64,000 nt of DNA from Tubiluchus corallicola (GCA_030141605.1 JAQGDQ010000113.1:549187-613186), one strand, 5' to 3'. Positions 28,799 to 42,407 are shown, numbered from the stretch's first letter. Program-made: numbers and translations. Notes: a model not told the origin generated them from the sequence alone.

Positions 28799-29139
28799 TG
28801 TGCAAGTATTTTGAAAGTACATGTCACTCTTTGCCTAGATATGATGCGATAAGTTTCTCAGTTATTTGTATAGCATTATAAGGAACTTGAACATTTAAAA
28901 GACTGTGATTTTCTATAGAACTTGTGCTGAATACAGATGTGGGATAAGAAATGTTACCAAGTTGGGTTAAACTTGACAGTCATTCAATGAATAATAAGAT
29001 ATAATAATCATCATTCATCTGTATGTTGTCAGTTAATTGTTGAACTATAATGTTATAATATATTTTTTAGAGTTTATGATATGTGTTTTATCTTTTCTAT
29101 TGGATTTGTATGAAACATTATTTGTAAAATGCAGGAATA

Positions 29140-29400
29140 CAAGATGAGGTAGATAGCTTAGTGGCTATAATAATTATATTCTGTTACAAAATTAAGCAGT
29201 GCTGGACCTGCTTAGTAAGTGAATGTGTGAATGCCAGAAAAAGTGTTTCTGGGCCATTTTGTCTGCTGTACTGTCCCACACTATCTCATTGAAAAAAGGT
29301 GCATATACATCTGAATGTGGTCAAGACACGTTTACTGATTCAGTGTATTCAGAAGTTTGGTTTTGAGAGGGAACTAATTCCGGTCCAGCCTCACACAGCA
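29140..29400 (+). repeat. SINE-like dispersed repeat, copy 2
   Basis: Opens with gaggtagatagcttagtgg (A-box-like) and contains ctgcttagtaagtgaatg, aagtgtttctgg and tctgctgtactgtccc in the same order as the copy at 7290-7580. Confidence 0.5.
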
Positions 29401-30990
29401 GCATAATAAGTTTAGTCTACCGTTCAGTACTTGCACAGTGCCGAAGTTTAAAAACAAAATCGCTTTGCACAGGCTATTCGCTTGGGCGCCTCATTGGCAA
29501 TATGATTAGTGAGTATACAGGGTGTCTCATATGTCAGCATACACTTCAAGTTTTCTGTGTTTTTTAACAAACAAAGCAAAATGTTTGAAAACTGGTACAA
29601 ACGAACTAAAAGTTTGGACACTTCTTTTAGTCAAGTTAAATAAAATTAGAAAAGAACTACGGCACTAGTAGGATTATGAATGTTCGCTAGCTTCCTCAGG
29701 AACTTAAAGAGCTTCAGTGACCAACCCAATGGCAAGTCACGCTCTTAGCTTGCATTGAGAAAGTCTCTCATAGCTCATGAGTGGTGAGGAGGGCTGCATC
29801 TTGTTGAAAAACTACATTGTTAATAGTGAGATAACAATCTTCAGTTAGTGATCTACTATTTCTAACATTTTTGTCGTCGCCATAGCTGCGGGATTCCAGA
29901 TAAAAAATAAGAAGAATTACGAAAGGCTCCATTTGATTTATGTAAGAGCTTGCTGAGATTGGAGAAAATTTTAAAAAGAAAATTCGAAATCAAAGTGTAT
30001 AGTGACTTATTATGAGTCACTGTATTTACACAGTGTAGTAGCTAACCAAGATGTTACAGCTTTCGCGAGATCACCTAATAATGGTGGATTGGCTATTTCA
30101 GAGCTAAATTTTTTACCGAATGTCTGTTTTTGGTTTTTTCGTTCAAATTGTCTTTATGCAGGACACACTTTTTGTTTGACCGAAAGAAATTTAGGTCATT
30201 GTCATGCGCAGATGTTATAAAGCCTTATACGACGCAGTAAACATCGTTATTTCTATCATCAAACGATTTGTAGACTTTTGGCAGGCAGAATTCTAACAAG
30301 GAATCTGCCTTCGAGACAGATAAACACATGAGTTAATCCAGCACAAAAACTCGACCGTGCTATGCAATGACGAGGCATTTTGCGTGGCATGCGCTGACAC
30401 TATACAACTATCAATGCTTCTTAGTACGAGCCTGCAGTGTACATTTCGATTGATTTGGCCTTGTACATTGAAAAGCAAGCTTGGAGATGCTGAGTCATCT
30501 ATGTCTATCAAACCTAACAATTTTACTTGCCTGTTGAATCCTAATAATAGGGGAATATAATGTACCGCTTAGTTCACTTCGCTAAAGGTAGAAATTGAGA
30601 AATTAACTTTAATAATTTACCTATCAAAATACAGACAATGAATGCATCGAAATTCAAATGAAAAATAGCATGTTTGAGAGTTTTCAAAAGTTTCTCAATC
30701 TATTTACATCTACTCATTATTTGCTAATTTACAAACGAAGACGATAACAATGTTTTTTTAATTATCGTTTGTTTAAATTTCTGCTCAAGGTTTCATTTCA
30801 TTAGTATAGATAAATAGATATCAGGGTTTATTTAGTTCCGTTTCTCTGAAGGAGGGTAGTTTTCACTGTACAGGAACGCTTTTCCCAAACAATGTACAGA
30901 TTCAACTGTAAAGTTGCCCTCCGCGTTACGAAAAATAACTTTAAAAAACGTTCTATGGAAAGTTAAAAAATCGAATAGCCAAATAATAGT
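29401..30990. other. No gene recognised
   Basis: Open frames at 30002-30220 and 30293-30560 are short, overlap on both strands and match nothing known to me. acagggtgtctcatatgtcagc near 29518 resembles termini of some DNA transposons but stands alone. Confidence 0.4.
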
Positions 30991-30997
30991 GACTTGC

Positions 30998-31164
30998 GGC
31001 GCGTTCAGACTAGAGAGTTCTCGTTTTGAGAGTAAACTCGCAAGTGTGAACGGCTCTGCGAGTTCTCTCGGCAAGTTATTGCAAACTCTCCGAAAGTTCT
31101 CTCACGAGTTTCTTGCAGACAAGCTCTGTTCATTGCGAGAACTCGTCTGATCTCTGAACGAGCC
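30998..31164. mobile_element. Short TIR element (MITE-like), copy A
   Basis: Starts GGCGCGTTCAGACTAGAGAG and ends ...TCTGAACGAGCC, inverted termini rich in actctc/gagagt. Shares termini and internal aactcgcaag/gcaagttattgcaa motifs with 41156-41315. Too short to code for a transposase; superfamily not assigned. Confidence 0.72.
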
Positions 31165-31697
31165 GTAAAAAATTAGCTTGTGGTTTTCGTACCAAAAATA
31201 AGATGGCGCCACAGATCAACTAGTGAGTTCTATGGTTTTACAATGAGCTCATCTGACCATTAAAAAAATTATGCGAAGCACACTTTAATATCAACTAAAT
31301 TACTACAGCGTAAAAACGGTAAGAAACTAAACAGTAGCTTCAATTAATAAACTTAATGAAATTCAATGCAATAGGGTCACTGTTTTGCTTATTTTCAAGA
31401 ATACCGTAAAAAATTAAACAGAGTGCTTTTAATTTTCAATGTGTTTATTTCGCATAAAAATATACAGCTTACAAAGACAACAGGATGCTAGTAAAACAGA
31501 TAATGGGATGTTAGTAAAGTAACATATTTACAGAAATTCCACTTTGTAGTATCCACTCATTTCAGTACTCTTGTAATTATATTATAATATGCGGTATTGC
31601 AAGCATCTATCACAGGTATCTTAAAACATAATCTTTAAATGAGCTTTCTACTTTTAACTTTACATTTTCATTTAGATTTACATTTTATTATTTTTAC

Positions 31698-31728
<31 letters not shown>

Positions 31729-33599
31729 GCCATTGTTATTATTATTATTATTATTATTATTAATTGTGCAAAACAAAGTAAATTGCGAGTGTAATGGTTG
31801 CAAAAGTTACGTGCGTCACGGTGCGTGAGTTACAGAAGTCCAATACAGTAATAATGTTAGCTGGTTAGGTCGCATCTGGTTAACCATTATGAGTTTATGA
31901 CTAGAAGCGTGGTTGAGCTGTAAACAAGTAAGCAACCTAATTAAAAACAACCTCTAGTGGCCGTTAAAAAGTATTTTTAGGGAGTTAGTTTAGCTTTTTT
32001 GCACGCTTATGTTCCGCGGACGTTCATTATTTTGTTACTTTTGGGCAAAAGCGTTTGAGAAGAGCTGGGAAGGTTTTAGGGGCCTGGGTGCAGCAGTTTA
32101 GAAAACGAATGTTACAATGATTCATAAAATGTGACAATAAAACTTCATTTGTTACGAGTTTTAATTGAACCCTTCTTTTTTACCCATCAAAATTTGCTTG
32201 TGTGAAAAATCGTTAAACAGTTCTTGTTACTCTTTCCTGAAATCCTATTGTCGACATTTTATGTACATTAATTTATACACTTAAACAATTGCACCAATAA
32301 ATGTAAATTCAAAACTCTAATAATTTTAGTTCGTAATGCATTAGCTGTTTTTTATATGCGTATATTGAGTATTTGTAATATGGTACATGTCTATGTGATC
32401 TGATAGAAAATAAAATAGTAAACAATAAAAAACTTAATGCACAGCCATCAAGCCAACAAATTATCAAATGCGAAGAATAAATATATTAATAGAAAAAATT
32501 ACCTAACAACAAAAGAAACTTAGCAAAACAGCGTTTCAACAACACACAGTAGCTGTCGCCAAGCAGTGAAAGTAAAAAGATATTAAACGTTTAAATAACT
32601 TTAAAATATAATCACAAGAAAGGAACTGCGCTGCATATTATGGAAAACGTGCTTAAGTTCAAAAGGTTTGCTGTTTTGAATAACACCTGTTACTTTATCT
32701 AAAATGAACCTGGACTTCTGCATTATGACATCATAATGACGTAAAGGTAATATTATATTACATTATAATATTATATTTGTATTACTCCACTTTTCCTACT
32801 ATACAAGTTGGTTTTTATGTATGTCAGATGTTTATTTTGTGCATTTTATTTTACTGCACCGTTTCTTCTTGAACACCCTGCACAAGAAACAAAAGAAATA
32901 GGTACTACTTGTTTATTTCAACTTCAACAGTGGTTCATAAAATTCCGTAAATACGCAATTACAGTGCTTTACACGTATGTCACTTTACACGGAAAAATTA
33001 TGTGTGATCAAGGAGCTCACCATGTGTAAGAATCCAGCATTCACCACTCGATGAAATAAGATTTGTTTTGAACAGTGACTTTGATTCATTTTACTTTGTT
33101 AGGAAGATGGAAGTTCGTTGAAAGTCTAATACCTGTATAATGAAATGTTCTTTAATCGTAAAACTATAATCACTATTAAACCAAAACACTATAGATCATA
33201 CAAATTTATAGAAATAAGTCTAACGGGCCTAATTTGAACCCTTGGGAATCCCTTTGCTCATATGAATACTTTCATTGTTTATCTGATTACCTGCTTTCTC
33301 TTAAAGGCAACTTCAAAAGCAGAAGTACACGTTGTTAAAGCTAATCATTTTCATTCATTCCTCATGGTTAGTATTTTGTCCCCTAGATGACGGCAACGTG
33401 ATACACGTGCACCAGGTCTCTCTGAAGCCAAACAGGACCATCAATCTCAACCGCAGCTCTAGCCTAATGGCGCGACCATATTTCCACTCTTTCGGCAATT
33501 TTTATTGACGGGCTAACATCAGAGGCGAATTTTTTGTTAAATTCGATTATAAGATTAAATTCTGTTATAAAAGCAATAGAGAGATTCGCTATAGTTAGC
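31165..33599. other. Gene-poor stretch with a (TTA)n microsatellite
   Basis: Contains (TTA)n at about 31687-31762 and a near-palindrome taatattatattacattataatatta at about 32746-32771. No supported gene. aagatggcgcc (31200-31210) resembles a YY1 site. Confidence 0.5.
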
Positions 33600-33779
33600 T
33601 GACTGTCCTATTTTTGCACAGTAACCCGGATGCTATATATGGCAAGGCAGCAGTCAGCTGGTTGGCCTGAAATACGAGAGGCAACCTAGACGAAGCCTCA
33701 CCTCACCGTGTTAGACCTAGATAAAATGTAGGCCTAGACAGTTAAGACATTCGAGAATGAAGTTGCTACTTCCGCACAA

Positions 33780-33911
33780 TTATACTTTTCTTTCAATGCA
33801 AATGTTATAGATATTATCAAAATACGAGTGACAAGGTATCTGCCTGATTGCAGAGTGCAAGCATCCGTCTACTTCCGGATCCGTTCGGTAGGGATACCAT
33901 CGAGCACGCTA
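33780..33911 (+). promoter_or_regulatory. Possible promoter and first exon with strong donor
   Basis: A locally GC-richer patch with an ETS-type core (cttccgga) ends at a consensus plus-strand donor CTAAG|GTAAGC (33911|33912). No downstream exon was found, so the transcript, if any, is unknown. Confidence 0.25.
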
Positions 33912-34039
33912 AGGTAAGCATTTTCGAATAATTATCGTATTTGTAAAATAGCTCTCAATTTTCTCGGACATTATATAAGAATCAGTCAATGTTTTTCGTC
34001 ACTGTTATATATTGGTGATTAAAATATCAGTCCAGTGAT

Positions 34040-34225
34040 AACATATTTGACGTCACCGCATGTCCAGTGCTCCATGGTCATATTTCCGCATTCATATATT
34101 TCCATGATAACATTTCGCATCATTGTATCTGTAGTGACCAGTGGTATCATATTTGGCGCTTGGCGCCGTTGCCTGTCCAGTGACATCATATTTGGCAATA
34201 TTACGTCCCCACTAACATCATATGG
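34040..34225. repeat. Imperfect repeats of a ccagtgacatcatatttggc unit
   Basis: At least four diverged copies of (tcc)agtg-ac-atcatattt(gg/cc) at irregular spacing of about 35-60 bases, overlapping open frames on both strands. Confidence 0.55.
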
Positions 34226-34922
34226 GGGGGGCACGGGTTACGTTTAGGTTTCCTAACTCACTGTTATGAACTCGATCATCGAGGATGTGCATATTTTCAT
34301 GTTCAAAGTAGGTTGAACTCTTCAATTTTTCAGCAATTACTAGCCTAGACTACAAACTAGAACTACTGATGCTAACTTCCCTACTAAGTTTGTAATTAAT
34401 GTAACATTACAGACCTAGCGCAAGCGTATAAGACTTTATAACATGTGAGCGAATCTCAAAAGAGTGAAAGTCACTGGTTGGTTTTGCAGAGTTTACAAAA
34501 ATATAGCCCAAAATCCTGAAAAAGTATTAGCAATGGGGCAAGCTAGATGTGGATGTATAATACGTTCGCGATGTTGCCATGCTATTCTCTTTGTAATTTG
34601 AAAACGTAACTGTAATTTGTAATTAGATGTACAGGAACAAAGGAACGCTTTTCTAGAATAAAGGTTAATCAGGCCTTCTATTTGCACTTAGTACTAGCCC
34701 AGAATGATCAGATTGGCAGGTGAGCGATAAATAGAAAAACTATGATTTCGCCATCTGTTGGAAAGAATGACAACTTTTCCATCGTAGTTACCTCGCATCT
34801 CAGAAAATAATATTTCACCTTGTGAATTTTCAAGACATATTTTTAAGCTTAACTAAGTTATGAAGAACTTAATCTTGTCAAATGTAGCCAGTTGGAAGCT
34901 GTGCATTTGGAGCGTTCTAAAG

Positions 34923-35470
34923 TCATCATCATCATCGTCGTCGTCGTCGTCGTCACCACCATCACCACAACACATTATCATCGTCGTTATCATCATCATC
35001 TTGTTAGTATATTAACATTGTTTTTATGAAAGAATATCGAAGATGTGGGCGCTGTTTCTTGTTGTTACTGCTCTTTCTCTCCGCTTTGCTGCTGGTATAG
35101 TTGCCACTAGTGCTGTTGTTGTTGTGAAGGACTACTCCTCCTACTATTATTATTGCTAATAGTTGCTAGCTGTTGTTACTGTTGCTGCTGTTACTGTTTC
35201 TGTTGCTGATGTTGCTGCTTCTTCTGCCATTCCTTTCTCTTGCTGCTGTTATTGTGGTTACTGCTGTTGCTAAACTTATGCTGTTGAAACTGTTCTTACT
35301 ACTGCTGTGTTTGTCATTGCCATTGCTGCTGCTGCTGCTGCAGCTGATGATGATGATGGCAGTGGCGATGGTAGTGATGTTGGTGCTGTTCTTGCAGTGC
35401 TATTGGTGGTGTTGCTAATTTTGCTGCTACTACTACTGCTACTTAGTGCTACTGTTCTGGCTAACACAGT
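34923..35470. repeat. Degenerate trinucleotide repeat tract
   Basis: (atc/gtc)n at 34925-35000, then about 400 bases of mixed ctg/gtt/act triplets with (gct)n at 35325-35345. Long open frames of Leu, Ala or Ser in several frames are by-products. Confidence 0.9.
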
Positions 35471-35499
35471 GGTGCTCATCTTGAGGACGTGCAAGACTT

Positions 35500-38090
35500 T
35501 GATTAACGAAGCGGATTGTTATTGAAATAGTTTCAGTACTAATTTTAAGGTGAGTTGAGTAAAACAGATTAGTGACCACGCTGCAAATATGCAAGATTCC
35601 AGTAAAACCAACTCTTTCGAGTTTCTGTGGGCCAGAAAATGTCTCATAGTTCAGTAGATGCCTCCTAGGGCACTCTGATCTTGTTCTGTAACTGAGAGAC
35701 TACGACTAAACTGAGAGATAAACTGGTTGTCTAGTTGATTGTTTTTTATTTCATCTTTTTTCGTTCGTTTGTCTGTAGCCTGTTTCGTTTGTTTTTCCCG
35801 CTCACTCATTCATTTGTTTGTTTTCTCGGTTATTACATATTACATTACGGCATTTGTGCGCTATTTTTGTTTGTCTATTTACTTATTTATTTGCCATAAA
35901 ATAAATAGAATACTTTAATCTACTAACTAGATTCTATTGTTCATATTAAGCCAAATCAACTAATGTTTTTATTTTATTTTTAAATCACTACAATCGTTTT
36001 GTTTTTATTTTATTTTATTTTGTTTTATTTTTATTTTTATTTTCAGCTTCAAATTTTCACATTTTTAACACCATCCATTATTTATGTTGATTACACACGC
36101 ATAGTGTTTCACTAAAACACATTTGATATTCACAAGTTATGCAATTCATTTTAGTGCTAACAGTTACCTAAAGTTTCTTAACCATCGTAGTTCAGTTTAA
36201 ACCACTAGCCAATAATAACAATAATGGATAATAATTGGTACATTTATTGTTTATCAATATTCATATATTTACTGGATTAGAACAGTATAATTAGCAGTTA
36301 AATTTACAACTAGAACAAATAAAACGTAACAAGTATTAAGAGCAAATTAATTCAACAGTACAGTAATTCATATTACAGTTAGTGTAATATAACAGTAATT
36401 GCGTAAAAGATATTGCAGATCAAAGAGTATCCCATGTTCTCATCTTAGAATGAAAACACAGTTCCAAATGCCACCAATATTAAAAGTTGAGCAGCCCTGA
36501 TGGGGCTGATGTAAGAACATCTTCTGCGACGAAATCGAAGACAATTTAGTTGTCTGTGTTAGTAGCAAAGTTCATAGATTCTCATTCTGAATAAATTTCG
36601 TGACTGAACAAATATTTTGTTTAATTAAAGTTTAAATTTGATTATGATGAAATCATGTTTCTCCATCAGTGTTCCGGATCTGGGTCTAACATTGAATTGA
36701 TGCAATCTGTACACTGTTTAATGCAATCAATCCGGCCTTTTTGGGTTGTGATACGCGAGACCCGCAAGGCTTCTCTCTCTGTGTCGCTCTCTATGCTCGC
36801 TCGTATTTGAAGCCAAGTTTCTATTTTCGTTCCTCCACTGAGTTTAGGTTGAACGAAGAGAGTGGTTTCGAGCTGCTATATTGGGACGAAACCCGCAGAC
36901 TTCGGCAGAATCAGAAATGCTTTATTTATAGTAGGACTTTCCAGGAATAATATTAATTACAAGCACAGGAGAAAGTCACTGAGAAGTGCGATTAAACTCG
37001 CAGAGAATATGGTTTGAATGCTTCGTTAATTTCTACATGTTGTTCAGTGTCGTAAAATTGATACAGTAGCTGTAATGTTAAATAAACAAACACACGCACA
37101 CAAATGTTTTTACAATCATTTTTTCCTTTACTTTAAACAAAAACGTCCTTCACAACCTTGAGAGGAAACTGTTGCCTGTAGGAACGTATAATGATAGTAT
37201 GTTTCAAATCAAATTTTAATCTTGTGCCTTTGTATTCCTTGCTTGTTTCTGTTGAATTAGCTTGTGCAAAAAGTGAAACTGTTTGTGTAATATGCTTTTT
37301 AAGAATTTGAAACTGGAATAAGACCACAAGGAATTTTGATTTTTTTCAAGCTTGTTTTATTTAACACACCACTAGCACCCATTCAGCTTTGATATAAGGT
37401 GAAGTGAGGAAATATGGACCCCTTAATTAAACAAAAATTAGATTGTGACCTATACCTATTAGGCTTCAACACTGCAAAAGTGTTTAGTATAGCATGCCAG
37501 CTTTGTATGTACTTTAACATTTGTTGCCTAATTGTACAAATATTAGTAAGAGAAGAAATTCAAAATTTGACCCGAATGGTCCATATCACACCGCTCTGCT
37601 ATTTTGCGCATATCCTAGATATTTTGCGCTGCGACATGCACTAATTTAAGCGCTCAGTTTCTTTTTTCCATTTTTCGTGCTTTAGTGACGTTTTTCAAAC
37701 GGAATAAGCTAGTGACCTTTCTGCAGTGTGTTTTTTTTGTGTTTTAGTTAAGCACATCCAAAAAGACGGCATTTGTTTTAGTGCTTTTCTGTTTTCGTAC
37801 ACGTATTTGCTAGTATTTTGTGCTGCAAGAGTTTTTACTCTTTTAATTAGATACTTTTCTGTCTTGAAAAACTTCCCATTATCCCAGCCTTCTCATTTAT
37901 GGGAAGCTGCCAAATAATTTCTGCAGCCATCCATAGAATTGTCCTGGTTCAGTAGCAGCTATGCAGCTGTGTGGTTACAGAATACCAGAATAGCTTATTT
38001 ACAAATTTGTAAATAAGTTTGCACACATTCTTTTTTATGTTAGTATACTTGATCTATTTACGTCGTCTGTTTTATCTGGACAATCACATT
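35500..38090. other. No gene recognised
   Basis: AT-rich, with (atttt)n-like runs near 35960-36045. Frames at 36741-36950 and 37414-37917 match no family I know. Confidence 0.45.
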
Positions 38091-38099
38091 TAAATGGTA

Positions 38100-38175
38100 C
38101 ATAGTCTCCGTACCCATCCGTAGCGATCACCCATTTACTAACCAAGTTCGGGGTTGCTTACCTTCTAGCCGTGCC
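38100..38175 (-). repeat. 5S-rRNA-derived fragment, copy 1
   Basis: The minus strand reads aaggtaagcaacccc-gaacttggttagta-aatgggtgatcgc, aligning with the 3' two thirds of 5S rRNA (aagctaagcag...cctggttagtacttggatgggagaccgcc) including the internal promoter region. It lacks the ctt of agtacttggatggg, as does the copy at 54452. Likely a 5S-derived SINE head or pseudogene. Confidence 0.7.
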
Positions 38176-38941
38176 ACTCAGGTTTTTTGGAAGCGATCTC
38201 TTGTAAATTATGGTGAAAATTTGGAACGCCTAATTAGAATTATAAACGGGATCGATTCCAAAATTCAGATTTTGCTATGCGAATATAACGAGGGTTTTCG
38301 TTGAAGTCACTAAGAATATTGGAACCGCAATTTCTGTTAGTTCAATAATAATTGCTTGAGAGGGCGCCACCAGTGTTGTAACAGTGCTGATAGCAATAAA
38401 TCATAAATCTGATGCTGACAGCTATCGACAAAGAGAAGCATTTTAAACTGATGTCTCCTTAAGTTAGTTTTTTTCATTTCAAATTGACTTAAACAGTGAC
38501 TACAGAAGCGACATTCTTTTGTTGTAGTATTTGAATACAGACTTTATCCTATCATTAACTTTAACTAACTTTTTCTACTATATTATGCAACATCTACATA
38601 TCAATAACTGATTTTAACGCATGGCAATTTAGAGAGTTAACAGCCTTCTATAGAAGAGCATTTATCATTGACATTATTCCTATTAAGACTGCCCAACTTA
38701 GTATTCTGCTGAGCAGCTTCCGCAAATTGGTCGGTTGTCATCGCACCAGGGATGGAGTTTACAGATTATTGACCAAAGAGTTGCTATGGAGACAGGCCGC
38801 TACCGCCGTCCGAACTGGACTAACGATATTATAGTAAATAAGTGATTGGTATAAGTAATTTGTGTACCTTGTTGACTAGTTTATTTATTTATTTTTATTG
38901 TACAAAGTGCCCCGAACAATGCTAGTCGCTGTTCGTGGTAA

Positions 38942-39350
38942 GGGGTTTTAGACGGTTTAGGTACGTTTCCCTAAAAAGTGTTTCCCAGAAGAAAATTTTC
39001 ACAGAAAAAAAACATTTGCCAAAAAAACAACTTCCCCAAAAATTTTGCCAGAAAAGTTTTTTTCCCGGAAAATATTTTTCCTAGAAAACTCGTTTCACAG
39101 AAAAAGTATTTCCCAGAATTATTTTTAACAGAAATATCGTGGTTGCATTTTTAGTTGCAAGATCTGCTATTTTAGTAGGATAAAGCACTAGTTTTTTTCT
39201 GTTCGTCTCTCTCTCTCCTTCCCTCCTTACCCTCTCATCTTTTCCCTCTCTTCCTCTTTTATTCTCTCCTTCCCTAGCTGTCTCCAATCGTTTTCTCTCT
39301 CCCGCTTTGTCCCTGTATTCCTCCTATTCTCTCTCTTGCGCGCTCTCTTG

Positions 39351-39414
<64 letters not shown>

Positions 39415-39805
39415 CTCTCTCTCCCTCTCTTTTTCTACTTCTAATTAATTTAGAGCGCTTTAACTAAGAGGACTATTAGAATCATTACAAATGACACAAT
39501 GTATCATGCACAGTAGACTGTCACAATGTGACACATTTTAAGCGCGCTTAATTCATGTTGATATTTTTCCCGAAAATTGCAACTCGTTGTTTTCAATGTA
39601 TTCACAGTCACAGCCAGATGTACATCCTGCCTAAATCTGTGAAATAATTCGGCACAGCAGTGAAATAAACTACCCAAAGTGAGATTCCTAAGCAGTCGAG
39701 CTCAGTCACCCAACTAATTAGTTGTCAGGCAAAAAAGTTTACCGTGAAGTTTTATGTCTGAAAATTTTTTCTGGCAAAAAAACTTCTGGGAAACGAGTCT
39801 ACCCC
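38942..39805. mobile_element. Foldback-like element with repeat-built inverted ends
   Basis: Left end ggggttttagac...cgtttccc...gtttcccagaag and right end (reverse complement) ggggtagactcgtttcccagaag face each other. The left 180 bases are tandem units like ttncccagaaaa; the right end has a few. Centre contains the (CT)n tract. Inverted ends composed of subrepeats recall foldback transposons. No ORF. Target duplication not resolved. Confidence 0.6.
39350..39426. repeat. (CT)n microsatellite
   Basis: Nearly pure CT repeat with flanking pyrimidine-rich sequence from 39205. Confidence 0.97.
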
Positions 39806-41155
39806 GTTACGGACTTGCGGTAATACTTCGTGAGGCAAGTAGTAGGGTTTCTGTTTTTTGCTAAGAATTCTGCTGTAAAGACGCCCGAGGGAAAACAAAA
39901 CAAACTAACGCCAATTTGTACAATACAATTACAATAAAGTCGAATTTTGTTCTTGATTGGCAATGTTCTGTTGAATGGTCAAATGCAGATTCAGTTCAGC
40001 TTTACGATCCAAAGCGGAATGTATTAAAATATTAACTTTTTCTGCAAAATCGTCTAAACTGAAGTTGATGTAGGTGCTAGTCTCAACCGATTCTTGGTTG
40101 TTACGTACAATTATTTTAGCTTTATTATTTAATAACTCTATCGTTATTCTATCAATATAATTCTATCGTCAATGCATTAATTATATATCGGTGTTTTGAC
40201 ATTGATTTTCAAGAAAGGATTGTATAAAATCATGTGTCTTACGGTTTTTTCAGCTGTTACTAAAAATCAAGTATTCCGTTACTTTTTCAACGTTATGCAG
40301 GAAGCAAGAAGCTTGATAAGGATCAGAAATTTTCTCTGAATGTGGGCTTGCTTACTGCGCACTGAGCAACCCCATTTATAGTAATTTTGTTTAAATAGTA
40401 ATTTGATTCTTTCCGAGTTTATGTATGTTCACGTTGTTTGAAATCTTTAACTGCTTGAATTACTAAGTTAGGCTTAATGAGCCCGGTTTGTAAGCTAGAC
40501 TTTATAAGTTCAGCTAATGCTTTATTAGTCTTACTTAAATGGCACAATATTATTTATCTAAGTGGCGCAACATTATTTACCAAAGTGAAAAGCAAATTAA
40601 ATACACAACTGTGAGCTCAGTGTCAATTGTGCATAAAGAGTAAATGTGTGTTATATCTTAAAGGGAAAAAAGGTAATTGTAAAGTATGTCCCAAAAATCT
40701 TTCCATTTAAAATTATATTACCTAGCATCACGCTTAACTGCTTAAAAGACTTTCGTAACTAGAAAAGAAAATTGTTAGTAATTTAAAATGTTCGCGCCAA
40801 CTGGTAAAACGTCAATGACTCACCTTCCCAAGTGTGCACAGTGACTCACCAAAAAAGTGTTTTTAGTCAGTTTGTAAAGATACAATATTTTGTTTAGTTG
40901 GTGAAGTGTGCCTCACGAATGCTCTAATCATTTTTCAAATTTTACGCAATGTTATCTAAACTTCTTTCAAACGACCTACCGTCGACATACCTACACTTAA
41001 CGCGGGAGACGAATTTTTCTTAGGTTTATTTAAGTAAATGGCTGTCTTGTGCCTTAAAAGTATATTAAAATTCTTTACACTCAGTCTTAATTTAATCTTA
41101 CTCTACTTTACTAGAACTCGAATGCAGACGTTTTTGTGACTTATATAATAGTAAC
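39806..41155. other. No gene recognised
   Basis: AT-rich; no supported open frame, RNA or element. Confidence 0.5.
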
Positions 41156-41315
41156 GGCGCGTTTGGACTAGAGAGTTTTCTCTCGCAATCTGTTTCGCAA
41201 GTTATTACAGACAAGCATTATTCTTGCGAAAACTCTCAGAGAGAACTTGCGAGAGAACTTGCAAAAGAACTTGCGAGGCAACTTGCGAGAGAAAACTCTC
41301 GAGTGTGAACGCGCC
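41156..41315. mobile_element. Short TIR element (MITE-like), copy B
   Basis: Starts GGCGCGTTTGGACTAGAGAG and ends GAGTGTGAACGCGCC. Same termini as copy A at 30998. The right half contains four near-tandem gagaacttgc units, giving a strong hairpin potential. Confidence 0.75.
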
Positions 41316-41367
41316 CTAGGTGTGCAAAAGTTAGTAGGAGTAGAAAGAAGTGAAAAGGGCCAATCTT

Positions 41368-41735
41368 GTGAACCTGAATTTGTCGCAAACAAAAACAACG
41401 GCACGAATAAGACGAAAAGAAAAGGGGACAGAAAAAATGTATGTACTGGAAAAAACATGATATATATATATATATACACACACCGGGAATATTCATTTTT
41501 ATTTACTTAATAAAGCAGGGTAAATGCTGCGTTTTTTGTGTTTCTGTTCGAAGAACGTACGACATTTAAACAAATCAAAGATTTAATCAAAATGTAGGAA
41601 CAAGTACTTCGAACAAAGACACAAAATACCTAGTATTTGCTTTGCTTTTCTTAAAGTAAATAAAATAAATATTCCTAGAAGGATAACAGGAGATAATTTT
41701 CATTAACAAGAGTAACTATAATTAACAAAAATTCC
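41368..41735 (+). repeat. Left arm of a 1.4 kb inverted repeat
   Basis: Pairs with 42460-42802 in opposite orientation: shared stretches include gaatttgtcgcaaacaaaaa, tgtttctgttcgaagaacgt, caaagatttaatcaaaatgt and taaaataaatattcc. Roughly 85 % alike by eye with small indels; an extra (TA)n/(CA)n run near 41461-41480. Confidence 0.88.
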
Positions 41736-42310
41736 AGAGAAAAGGAAAAGAAAAACACGGCGTTACAATCCGCCGGTGTAGATGTGAAAAAGAATAAAAG
41801 CACAAACGATCACTGATACAAATTTTTTGTAGTTTATATTATGAACACATTCTCTGGTAACCGGCAGCAGTAGAAACAAAACCACAGAAGGAAAAATGTA
41901 TCTACTGTTTCACTAAATTTCTAAATTCTTGAAAACTTCTGGGTCTCAGTGTATGGCCATATTCGTGTTGCTCTTATAGGTCATTCTTAATCTGGCTAAC
42001 TGTTTGTGGTGTGTTACATTACTAAAGGTGGTCAGCCACAATTCCGTTTATTTCCAATATACTTGGTTTAAACTTAGTCTAAAAAATAGCACCCATTTAT
42101 AAATTATGGTGCAAAACGATAAAAAATATCAATTATTGAAATATAAACTATAATATGTCAAGAATTATTACCTGGAAAGGATAATTTCGCGTTCGCACGA
42201 TTAGCTTTTCACTATTGCAAGCGTTTCGCCATTCGTTAATTAAATAGGCAACAAGGCTTACATATGAAAAATACGTGGCGCAAAAAATAAGCGCTGCATC
42301 TGGTCGTACA

Positions 42311-42407
42311 TTATATATATATAATATATATATATATATATAATATATATATATATATCAAATATATATCAAGTATATATATATCAAATATATATATATA
42401 TATATAT
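42311..42407. repeat. (AT)n microsatellite with atatatatca interruptions
   Basis: Alternating AT runs broken by tcaaatat and tcaagtat; likely to extrude a cruciform. Confidence 0.95.

Noticed and set aside
35173-35525. Leu-, Ala- and Ser-rich frames on both strands
   Set aside because: Created by degenerate trinucleotide repeats.
38100-38175. Functional 5S rRNA gene
   Set aside because: The 5' third is missing and the internal promoter is diverged with a 3-base loss.
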